Below are positions 43,375 through 53,249 of a DNA stretch of 64,000 nucleotides, piece after piece. The position numbers and the translations under genes were made by a program. The stretch is from Notospermus geniculatus (taxonomy: Eukaryota; Nemertea; Pilidiophora; Heteronemertea; Lineidae). Where the stretch lies: contig NMRB01000130.1 of the NCBI GenBank assembly GCA_002633025.1, positions 123,883-187,882 of the forward strand. Reading direction: 5' to 3'. The stretch's first letter is position 1, and each line of letters starts with the position of its first letter. Under the pieces are notes generated by a model, which was not told the DNA's origin, did not search any database, and saw only the letters and a list, made by a program, of their open reading frames with translations.

Positions 43375-43517
43375 AACGTCTTTCATGCGACCTCGGTGGG
43401 GTTGGTTTCGATGAACGTTTAGATCGTTTAGTGGTGTGCCCAGATTTTTTTATGAGGCAGAGGAAATATATGTCAGACTCCGAATTAAGCTGCCTGTCAG
43501 AGTAGAGTAGTAGCACT

Positions 43518-44111
43518 GTGAAATATTACTGCTTTCCTGACGATAAATTTTCAACATCGGGCAACCCCTTGATACCGGAAAGCAGCCCAATCACCAGCCC
43601 ATCACCAAACTGCCTCAAAGCATGTAGAATTTGGTCACACTACTGGTGCCCTGCACAGGGATGTGCCCACCTTGCGACAAGAATGTCAAACATGTCAAAG
43701 CTGCCTCCTGGCTCACACTCCCCCCGGGCTGCCTTACCTGGGCAGTGTTGCCGTTGGAACCGTGAAGTCACCAAAGGAAGCTCTGATGATTCACAGATTT
43801 GGTACCTCTTCCGTCCCACGTTTCTTCCGTTTCAGAACATCACCGGCGAATCGTTTGTCATATCGCCTGCCTTCGGAGCTGCATCCTTCAAACCTCGACA
43901 GGGAATTAGATTTCATCAGGTCGTCTCTGGCGAAATTACATCGGACATATACTTGGCACCGTGCAGTTTGTGGTGTGTTTCAGACGTCTTTATTGGCAAA
44001 TTTGCCATCAGCAACGGAAGCATAGACCATCAAACATGTGCATGTAAATGTACATTTAATGTACATATCACTACTTGCAGGTCAGATGAAGGCTTGTCAG
44101 TTTGTCCTTGA
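43518..44111 (+). CDS. 197-codon open frame, no recognised domain
   Basis: The longest frame not made of identified repeats. It is Cys- and Ser-rich with no repeats or membrane helices I can see. A second frame (43663-44025, same strand) overlaps it entirely and is about as protein-like, so coding status is unclear. Part of it (43647-43750) matches the diverged repeat at 1529, which argues for mobile-element ancestry. Random expectation allows one frame of this size in the window. Confidence 0.15.
   Translation: MKYYCFPDDKFSTSGNPLIPESSPITSPSPNCLKACRIWSHYWCPAQGCAHLATRMSNMSKLPPGSHSPRAALPGQCCRWNREVTKGSSDDSQIWYLFRPTFLPFQNITGESFVISPAFGAASFKPRQGIRFHQVVSGEITSDIYLAPCSLWCVSDVFIGKFAISNGSIDHQTCACKCTFNVHITTCRSDEGLSVCP
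43647..43750 (+). repeat. Diverged repeat shared with 1529-1625
   Basis: GGTGCCCTGCACAGG and CCCACCTTGCGAC match the first copy. In the frame that aligns with it, this copy also shows CxxCQ, which is lost in the 1.5 kb copy. Confidence 0.35.
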
Positions 44112-45149
44112 ACCCAACTTTAGGTACATTTGGCATTTTGATTGAATTAGTTGGGTCGGGCTGACGCGCTACTGCCTGAAGGGAGATTTGAACGGAGTTG
44201 AAATTACTGAAGTTGCTCCTCGGCTCAATCCGTCAGCATGATAGTATCCGGATCAGGCTCAAGGATGACAACCTTCCCAGCTACAACGAGAAAGGATTAT
44301 TGTCTCCCACCATATAGCCTTCACTTTCGATCTCAAGGTTCCTGAAGCTAACGAGGATTCCACTTGGTTCGGAAGTTAGCTCCTTTGCCCCTCATTGTCT
44401 TTGCTTCACGTCGCCTGTTATTTATGGCTTTGCCGCACTAAATTATCGGGTATTGTGCTGACAGTCATGGCGTTAGGCCACTCCATCATCCTGTCATATG
44501 CAGTAATGGTAAACACCACTACAGGAGGTCCCAAAATATTGTCTGGGTATTGCTTTCGTCTTGAAGATCCCTACGTTGGTCTTTTGAATAACTTTCTAAC
44601 ACCATAAAACTGTGTAAAATTATCGTTGGCGTTTCCTCCTCCGAAACGTCTTCTTTGTCAATTTCCTTTTCATCGAGTTCCAAATGTAGCCAGAAGGTGA
44701 TGTTATGATATTTTGGATACCTTGACAACCCTCAGATGTCCTTATCGTGTTTTTGGATAGTGTAGTACTGTAAGATGCTGCTGGAGGAAGATAATCCCAG
44801 CAATTTAGGGACGCCACCTTAACGCTTCCCTCAAAAGACGCATTACTCTGATCCAAAGATTACCAGTTTCAATTACTGGCAGGAATTGTGCTGTTCCGGT
44901 TTGGTTCAATACTATGACAAATTCATTAAGCCTGTAGTCATTGATTCAGAAAGCAATTTAGGTATTCTTTGCTGAGAAAATGTAAGAATGTTGACGAAAT
45001 GGGTTGTCATAAACGAGTTTGGTTTCGTAAATCGCGGGAGTAGGAATAGACCTTCGGTGTGTTACACTGACATGTGTTCAATTTACCACTTTCAATTAGT
45101 CATATTCCTTGGTTATATCGAGCAGCCATCGTTTACATGGGTATTAAAC
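44112..45149. other. Unassigned sequence
   Basis: Frames of 69-78 codons on both strands around 44395-44856, no motif recognised. Confidence 0.2.
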
Positions 45150-45415
45150 ACCGGCATTACCAGTAGCGGTTTCACATCTACCCGACAGGTCCCGCGGGTT
45201 CAAATCCAGCCCGTATGGGATTTCATTCCCGGCTCTTCAGTCCGTCGCATGGGACAGTAAGCTGTGGTGCCTTGTACCTTGTGTTTTTGCAAGGGCAAGT
45301 AAAAGACCCCATCCAAGTGAGCAACATGAGTAGCTTGTGATGGTCTCCTCCGTACTTACCAGGGCCAATAATACTAGCGTCGGCCCTGACGGAAAAATGA
45401 AATACAAATACATCT
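45150..45415 (+). mobile_element. tRNA-derived SINE
   Basis: GGGTTCAAATCC at 45197-45208 fits the pol III B box, with a weak A box about 35 bases upstream (TTACCAGTAGCGG). The body GTGCCTTGTACCTTGTG, GCAAGGGCAAG, GACCCCATCCAAGTGAG and ACCAGGGCCAATAATA matches the SINE split at 7575-8168. It ends in an A-rich stretch near 45400. The 225-codon reverse frame from 45223 to 45900 runs through this and the next SINE and is not a gene. Confidence 0.7.
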
Positions 45416-45539
45416 ACCCGACTGCAGTAACAATGCACACCGGCTTCCGCATTGGGCAACTCGTGTCCCTGCGTACCATATCGGGATATTTCTTGTGTAG
45501 TATATCGATGGAATTCACATAAACCATGTCTACCAGCCA

Positions 45540-45725
45540 GCGAGGTACCCCATTGACACCTGGTTGGGGTGAGTCGGTTGAGGCAAAAAGACTTAGCCAT
45601 GCAGAGTCTTACGCCGACAGTGGAGATAGAATTGGGGACATTTATACCGCTCGCCAGAGACCCAAAACCAGAAACCCAGCTAGCCAGATATATAGACCGG
45701 CAGCCCAAGATCTTGAGGGTAGACC
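45540..45725 (-). mobile_element. tRNA-derived SINE, reverse strand
   Basis: On the reverse strand it carries GGGTCTCTGGCGAGCGG, CTGTCGGCGTAAGACTCTG and CCAACCAGGTGTCAATGGGG, matching the SINE at 4303-4480. It faces the SINE at 45150 head to head. Confidence 0.65.
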
Positions 45726-47622
45726 AACAAGGTACCAACAACTGCACAATGATGCATGTAGGGGGCACCTGGGACATAATACAGAAATGGTAGTCTGCCG
45801 GGTTCCCTCCTCTGCGTATAGCCAGAGGGCCCCCTAATAGTTTTGTCGATTGGCTCGAAAAACTGAGCTTTGTACAGGGTCTGGAGAACCAGAAATCCAC
45901 GCCACTTCACCATGCTCTTGCATAAACTTCTGTATGCCTCTGAAGACTCTACTGGTCAACGGGCACCGATTCTCACTGCTGCAGAGTAGAATCAACCTAC
46001 TGGTACTGCATGTAGCATCCTTTCAATTGGACGTTCCCCAAGCACTAAATTAATGCAGCAGTTAGGGAGAAGATCCGTTTTGAAAACCTAGCAGGCTCTT
46101 GATATTTGCCCAGAAGGCGTTTACCTTCTCTAATCGAAATCGCTGACAGTGCTTACATCCATGCATTTGATGTCATGCACAGTTCCATTAAGTTGGCTAG
46201 TGGCCGTGACGAAGCCATCGCAGAATAACTCGAATAATCCCAACGTTTGTTTTCGTCATTACATAGATTACGTTCATCTTCCCTGCCCGGAATGATACAC
46301 CAAAGTCATCCCAGTGCCACACAAGTATGTGGTATCACGCGACGGTCCTAATGACATGAATGAGGGCAGCTAACTGCACAAATGAAGAGTTAAGCCTGCA
46401 CTCAACGTAACGAGCATTCGCGCCCCCATTGAGAGGAGGGCTTAATGTAAGAAATCTCCCGACAAGCATCAATCAAGCCGTTGGTTAAGGGAGTGGCGGA
46501 GAATACTGATGGACCCCGAATAGATATCACCTTGGCAGATCAATCTGCCAGTAAATAAGATAGCTTGATGCGAGACGGTATCTTCTGGCACATACTTGAA
46601 GCCAAACACACCGATATTGAGCTGAGAACGATATACGAGTCGACTTCGGGTCATCAACTTCGGCAACGTCAGGCACTTTTCAGTGTCTTTCTGTCAAAAC
46701 ATGAACAGTGCATGCACGTGCATTTCCATCAGATTTCCTGTCGACCATATTTGCACCTCGGCTTCAAAACGACTCGTGGTTGGTGTATTTTCTGCCTGTG
46801 TAGCGACATTGAGTGATGGAGACTGACAGGAACGTTGGTGCATGCGTGTCGGCACTTGGATGATATCCCGCCAGCTTCGCCGCTTTTGCGGTGAATGCCT
46901 TGTTCAAATTCTTCGCTTCGTTCATCTGAAACAAGAGGGTTAACACAGGTTTTAGCAATAATAACATGCAATGTTTCCCATCAACTGAGTGTATGGGGTA
47001 AATTAATTGACAGAGGGCAGATTAAATTGGCCCACTCTTCATGAAAATTGAGAGTAGGCAGCAAGATCGATGATAGGAGAGGAGTGCACTCACTCCTCAG
47101 CACTGCACGGTTTGGCCAGTCACCCAGTATCGCTACGAATGGCAGCCTGACAATAATGAGATGAGTTACTTCCGAATGCCTTGACGATAAGACTTGAGAT
47201 CTGCTATGTTAGTTGCATGTATTGAGGAGTTCGGTCAGTCAGGACAGCAGGCGGATCTGCACGCTCAGTGCCATGGTGCAGTTTGGAAAACGTGCATCAA
47301 TAGAGAATATGCTGTACATTTTGTCTCCTCGCTAGGTACTGTGGATGAAAGTTTCCTGATCAGTTTCAAATCATGTTCGTCCTGTTCAGGACACCCTTAG
47401 GTAGGGTGTCGGTAGGTTAGCCATTTGTTTTTCTGATGCAGGTACGGATTGAGAGAGGGGTGTTCATAGTGTTCATAAAAGTGCCATACATTATGCACTA
47501 GTACTAGTATTTTAATTTGTCGTCGGGTACAGTGGGCACATACTTTCATATTATTTCATTGAGTCATGAGTGGTCCAGGCATTCCTTATGATCTCCCTAA
47601 AACGTTCCCGAGTGAGCCATGT
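45726..47622. other. 1.9 kb without recognised features
   Basis: A stretch at 45842-45925 translates in one frame to a plausible WLEKLSFVQGLENQKSTPLH before a stop, but has no splice support. Frames up to 83 codons elsewhere lack motifs. Confidence 0.25.
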
Positions 47623-48053
47623 CAGGGGCGGATACAGAGGGGGTGTTCTGGGGGTTGGAACCCCCCCGTCAGCGACCAAAGATAACATTTTTTATCGGTA
47701 AACATCAAGCATCTCGCTTGTTGCGAGCGCCCGCCCGTGTCTCTGATGTAATCATCGGGTCATCGTGATACAATCGTGATTCGACGAAACTCATTTCCCC
47801 TGCTTGGAACAATGTATTTTGTGTACGCTTGCACTATTTCGAAATATCTGGAGGCGTGGCATCCGACTTTCTCAACGTCAGATGCCGGGAAATCGCATAT
47901 CAGAGCTTCTAATTTTCAAAATTTTCCTGGGGGAGGTCCCCAGACCCCCCGCCAAATCGGCGCCGATGAGGCGCAAGCCGATGGCGCGCGCGAGTCCAGT
48001 GGCCTCGTCTCCCTTCAGAACCCACCCCTCGAGAAAATCCTGGATCCGCCTAT
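47623..48053. mobile_element. hAT-like MITE, CAGGGGCGGAT termini
   Basis: Left end CAGGGGCGGATACAGAGG; right end CCTGGATCCGCCTATG, whose complement (AGGCGGATCCAGG) matches imperfectly. A G-rich strand near the left end (GGGGGTT) and GGTCCCCAGACCCCCCGCC near the right recall hAT-type termini. An 8-bp target duplication is not clear. The 100-codon frame crossing the right end is a by-product. Confidence 0.6.
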
Positions 48054-48191
48054 GCATGTGAAAATAACAGCTAGATAATGCTTTCGTAGTACATTCGTAG
48101 TGAATTCTATTGCAACGCATGTATGGACTACACATGCAGTTCTCTAATGTCATAAGTCGTTAGGTGCATGTTCAAGGCACCCATAAGCCAG

Positions 48192-48277
48192 CATCCTCCC
48201 ATAGCTGTGCTTTGGTCTCGTTCCTCTTTGTACGTGGATGATGAGGAACGAGGTAAAAACCCCTGCAGTGGGAGGAC
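48192..48277 (-). mobile_element. CATCCTCCC MITE, 86-bp minimal copy
   Basis: CATCCTCCCATAGCTGTGC followed by TTTGGTCTCGTTCCTC corresponds to the right end of 27494-27939, and GAGGTAAAAACCCCTGCAG with TGGGAGGA to its left end. Only the two ends remain, joined by about ten bases. Confidence 0.8.
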
Positions 48278-51000
48278 CATTAGCCGGTGGGGTGTACCAC
48301 AAAAGTCTTTTCCACGTGCTTCCTTCGCAGTTTAAGTCAGTTCAAAAGGCGAAAATTTGTGCGTAAGCAAAGTGCATACATGTCTACAACTGCAAATGTG
48401 ATGTATACACAACCCTTCGTAAACATAACACATCCATTTGTTCAACTTATGTAAATAACGACGAAATATTGCCCTGAAGTTATCCCTGTTTAAATTCCAA
48501 TATTTTTGGACTCGGACTGGCTTCTGTTTCGAAGTACTTTTTCAGGTTCCATCCAGACTTTCGTTATACCTTCCCTGCTACTCGTAAGCTTCTCCTTATC
48601 ATCACAGACGACAGGAGCTGTCCAGCATGTTACAATAATGGTCCCAAGCAACCGAACCAAACTGACGTAAACAGCTCTTGAAATTTCAAGTCTTTAGCCC
48701 TTGACGACATCATGACAGCTCAGTGGCATGCTGCTGGATTGAGCCTCATGTTATCAGGTTTATAAAGTGTACGTCACTGCGAATGAACTGAGGAAACGAG
48801 AGCCTCTGAATATAAAAAGCAAGTCACTGACATATTCCAGATGGCTTGGTCTTTCATGTTTATGATACTCATGAATCTGATAGACAGGGGTCAAAATTCC
48901 ATCGTGAAATCTCGTGCCTCTGCGACGAATCGCAACCCATTCCTGCCTTTGGAATTCCGATACCGTGTGTTGCACAGGGGAAATTTTTGTTGACATATCC
49001 AGTACATGTTCTGGTCAGCAGAACTAAAATGCAGTGCCTGCTAAAAATTGAGCGATTGCCTCGAACTCCCAAGTTAAAAAAAAACAAAAACAAACAAAAA
49101 GGTCGTTTGTCATCTGAAGGGAAAGCAACCTAATTTTGCCTCGAAAACTTCATTTCGTCGTTTAGGAATTGAGGTATCGATTTGCTAATCTAAGTAATGG
49201 CTTTTATAGAGCTTAATCATTTTATTCATTTAATCACAAAAAATATCGAAGATAAAATTGACTGATGACATGACTTCCTTGCATTTCTTTTAATATATCC
49301 CACCATGTTATTTTTATCCAGTCAGCAAATATGAAACTGATTAACTATATTCATTCCCATAAGATCTTTCAAGTTGATCCTCAGTGTCGTTTTGCAACTC
49401 GACGAAGTTACGCTCTTACACCCATGCATGATTCATGAACAACAACAATTGGGCCGTTTCTTGATGCCATACAGAGAGAGAATAGAAAACTTGAGGTTAC
49501 AACAACGCAATTAAAATATTGCAATTATTGACAAACGAATTGAGAACCATGACAATCATGTAGTAATACTTGAACTTACTTGTAGCCGTGTGCAGTACAG
49601 ACTGCATACATGTATAACTTAGAATACCATATACATGTACATGTACATTCGCCTCCAGAAAGATATGCTATTTGCATCTCTGCATTGTGAGCACAGAAAC
49701 ATAAATGTTATGTTTTGTCTGTGTAGAAATCGACATCAGCCAGTGATAGGAGACGAACATAGTTTGGATCCATGTACATATAAACCGCTTTGTAAATTAG
49801 TTGAGAATCATCAGCTCAACTATCAGTCCAACCACTAATATGCTAACATCATGAAAGTCGTGAAAACTGTTCCGAACTTCTTTGCAAATCAGCTAAGCCA
49901 ATATGAAAATCTTCGCACCCTGTGAATATCACCACCTAAAATCCACTTTAAACTACTAAATGGGTAAGGTCTCTGTCAGCATCTTCAAGATGAAAAATCG
50001 ACATTTCTGACTTGGAAAGGAGATAGATCATCGACTCATGTTTTATGGATGATATTGATAAGGCCATCATTGAGCTGGATGCTGTTCCCATGACGAATAG
50101 ACCAACAGAGTTCGCTATGGATTATGACATGAAATTTGTCGGATGACATGGGAACGGGTGTTTGTACGGCTCAACATGTCATCTTGGTTTAACCTGGTCC
50201 TGTCCATTTTTAATTTCATCTGAGCTACAGAAAAGTACATTTTTGACAGGCTAATCTTACATGTCTTCGGTTCCGGTATTTTGTAAAGTCTCGCTTCACT
50301 GAACAGCATAAGGGGTTCTTTGAAACCCAGCATAACAAGTGGGATTTTTCCCGCCCCATCGTTGATCATCATGTGAGTTTAGAGCCCGTTGATTGGTCAG
50401 TGATTGCCAGACCCAGCACACGAGGTGACGATCTGCAAAAACTGGCACAAAAATCGAACATGTTTCATATTCCGCTTGCGGAAACTGTTTTCTGCAAACG
50501 TTTATAGTTGTTGCTGACCTCAGCGGACGAGGTAACCAATGGCGAGCGATGAAAATTGGTTTTTGTGTCCTCGCGTGCGGCAGGCTTAGAATTTCATAGA
50601 TGCAGCAAAATCAGTGATCTCAGAAATAAAAACATCCAACCAGTATTCAATTTCAATTCTCTGCCTTGCAGTTAGGAATACTGGAATTTAAGCCTCCTTA
50701 CCTCAGCGAAACTGGAGAGCTTTGCACTAGATAATCATGTACTAACGATCATATTGCTGCGTGAGTGAATCTCGTAAAAATTACTATCTACTACGACTCA
50801 TCCACGAGGCTCTGTCATGAGATCTAACAGAACAGATTCTCTGCTGTATTTAATGCGATCCTGTATCATACACACTCACCGCTATAGAAGAAAATCGTCA
50901 TTTGGACGCGGCTACTCGGCTAGATTAAGATCGTGATAGGTCATTTTGACTATCAATTGGAAAAATGTGTCTATCAGTGTACACCTCCGCTATACAGTAT
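48278..51000. other. 2.7 kb without recognised genes
   Basis: An A-rich run at 49075-49105 and a TACATGTACATGTACAT stack near 49630. A 95-codon frame (48846-49133) ends in that A-rich run and is not supported. Confidence 0.3.
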
Positions 51001-51130
51001 GGGCCATATTCATAAAGGGTGTTTAAGACTTAGACGTGTGGAACTTCACTAAAGAATGCACACACTTCCACCATGCATTTGACGAAGTTACACGCGTCTA
51101 AGTCTTAAACACCCTTTATGAATGTGGCCC
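51001..51130. mobile_element. 130-bp hairpin MITE, GGGCCATATTCATAAAG, TAT duplication
   Basis: GGGCCATATTCATAAAGGG and GTGTTTAAGACTTAGACG at the left pair with the right half ending CTTTATGAATGTGGCCC. TAT lies on both sides (50998-51000, 51131-51133). The GG-start termini and 3-bp duplication fit PIF/Harbinger type. The two shorter hairpins at 20078 and 59835 share the pattern. Confidence 0.85.
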
Positions 51131-51408
51131 TATGTATTCATCATGACCTTCGTAGGTCACCAAATCTGTATTTACTTTTCAGGGTTCATACTTTTTACGT
51201 ACACAACATGTTTTGCAGTTGTGTGTTTCGGCATGACTGATCTTGCTCATCTCCTCTCTCAAATCACTTGGCCATCTTCCGACCAAAAAATGAAATATTG
51301 CATGATCTCCTGTACTTGATAAGAACGACGAGGCAAAAAGCTTTAAGCTGATTTATGCAAGTCTTCAAGCATGACAAATGCATGGTGGACTGAAAAAACA
51401 TACTAATA
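51131..51408. other. Unassigned sequence
   Basis: A 65-codon frame at 51122-51319 starts inside the hairpin and has no support. Confidence 0.2.
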
Positions 51409-51812
51409 TAAACAAGAAAAGGACATCGGAGCGATGTCAATGGTTTCCGATGAGAAGTTAAATACTCTAGAGCTAATTAACTGTGACCTTGACCTCTGAC
51501 CTTGAGAAGTATTGCGTAACTGGAACAGGCATACGTGATGAAACTTATAGGAGATGGTTAATTCAGGCTTCTAATTCGTTTTCTCCTGAAATCCCAAGGA
51601 GATTTGCGCTGTAGAACTGTTTAACCTTGNCTTATTGAGGATGCCCCTTTCGATTATGCAATGACCTTGATGATCAGAGGTCAAGGTCAAGGTCAAACCT
51701 GATGATTTGATTTGAGCACATCAAAATGGTTAAGCGCAGGCTGCCTGTCATGCCTGTAAGGTCCTCTTAAACAAGCGGGAACCATCAGACATTTACAATG
51801 TCATCTTGTTTT
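51409..51812. mobile_element. ACAAGAAAAGGACATCG inverted-repeat element with GGTCA arrays
   Basis: Left AAACAAGAAAAGGACATCGG and right end CAATGTCATCTTGTTTTT pair over about 40 bases at moderate identity. Inside are TGACCTTGACCTCTGACC at 51483 and AGGTCAAGGTCAAGGTCA at 51678-51695. An N at 51630 marks an assembly gap within it. No target duplication seen; the family is unknown. Confidence 0.6.
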
Positions 51813-52935
51813 TATTTTGGTGAAACCATGTCGAAAATATGTGGAAGATGTCATTTTGTTTGTAATGATCTTCTCTACACAATAATCCTTCACAAATTAA
51901 TATTTCATTCGGTTACAGGGTCACCAGAGGCAATTTACTAAACTCACTTTTGGCACATATACCGAGTTGCACATTCTTCTCCTTATACATGTATATTCTT
52001 GGTAGAACTAAACACGGATTCGTTCGTCTCTTCCACAGGTAGTCAAAACTGCTCTAAAACAAAAAAAGGAAATTGTAACAGTTGATATCTCTTAGCCCAA
52101 AATGCAGTGATGATGAAATAGTGAGGTGTACAAGTGCAGTCTAATTGTTTTGCAATTTACATCTACGAGTAGATTCAAGTGCAAATTACAGTATAGGCAT
52201 GATTGTCAAGCCTTTTGTCAATAATTGGAATATTTTAGTTGCCTCGTTGAACCCGAGTCATTATTTTGTTCTATCAATTATATCTTGGTGTGACTGCTGC
52301 TTACAGATGACGTCAAGAAATGCCAGAATTTTTTCATAAATCGTCAGTGTGGGAGTCTTTTACTTTGACTGAGCTACTTTTGAAAAATACAAAACGTATT
52401 TCACAATGCATCGTTTTTGTATTCATGACCAAGCTTGTTGTTCAACAGTTACAGAAGTGCAGGTTTGGGAATGATTAGTAACAAAGCGATTTTCACCCAC
52501 CTTTCTTTTTCGTGACAGCACTGCTCAGCTCATTCTCAGGAAACTTTGTCATCCAGTATGTTCCGAAAGCATCATATAATGATAATTAATCACATGGCAG
52601 ATGTAGGCCTATTATTTGTTCTAGGCCTGTTTCGTTGGTAACCACATTTTCCACAACAATGGTATTTATCATTTTTCTGAAAGGCGAAAACATTTCAGTC
52701 GGTGTTGATGATTGTGTTGAAAGATTCCTATGTTTAATAAAAACTAACGAGGCAAGACAACCACCAACTCCCGTTTGCCCACAGCCTACGAAGCTGTTTC
52801 CCTTCTGCTGCTTTATTGAATTGAAATAAACTGACGGCATGCATAATAGGTCAGAACGACCATTTTCATGCTAGAATCTTCTTACAATTTGCATCAATCT
52901 CCCTCCATAATGTCATCGAAGTAAATTTGCCAACA
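51813..52935. other. Unassigned sequence
   Basis: Frames up to 84 codons without motifs. Confidence 0.2.
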
Positions 52936-53249
52936 CACTGTAAAAACAAGTTGGTCCGTTATACCCATGGACATGGGTAAATTACTTGTCCCAGTTTTTA
53001 GTCCATTTCCCACGTGTTCATAATATATGCATCTGGATATAAAGTAGCCATGGTCTTTGCTGATAATACTCATATCATGCTGATAAACGCCATCGGTCCG
53101 TAGGGCCCAAATTAGAACAAAGTAGAACCCATTGCCATGGAATATTTTTGACAGTAGGTCAGTCTTACTCGCAGTAAGTTTTCTGTACTCATGTTGGTTC
53201 CTATACCGTGGGTGTTGCACCCACGATACAGGACGATTTTTTTACAGTG
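52936..53249. mobile_element. CACTGTAAAAA-ended element, copy 2
   Basis: CACTGTAAAAACAAG at the left, TTTTTTTACAGTG at the right: 11-12 base inverted ends. The interior has ACCCATGGACATGGGT and CCGTGGGTGTTGCACCCACG palindromes, the latter shared with copy 1 at 14063-14413. Four overlapping frames of 91-108 codons cross its right end, none supported. Confidence 0.7.

Noticed and set aside
43636-43700. Retroviral/Gypsy integrase zinc-binding domain (HYW...CxxCQ)
   Set aside because: The match needs a frameshift, the related segment at 1529 lacks the Cys pair, and downstream sequence shows no integrase core.
43795-43950. LINE C-terminal signature (LPSEL followed by spaced F and L)
   Set aside because: Too short and without the expected RTRT or WN residues just upstream.
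45170-45215. A functional tRNA gene at the GGTTCAAATCC B box
   Set aside because: No acceptor or anticodon stem can be formed, and the downstream sequence is shared with another SINE copy.
45223-45900. Longest open frame (225 codons, reverse strand) as a gene
   Set aside because: It runs through two head-to-head SINEs; its GSLASG and STVGVRL peptides recur in the SINE at 4303 because the DNA is repeated.
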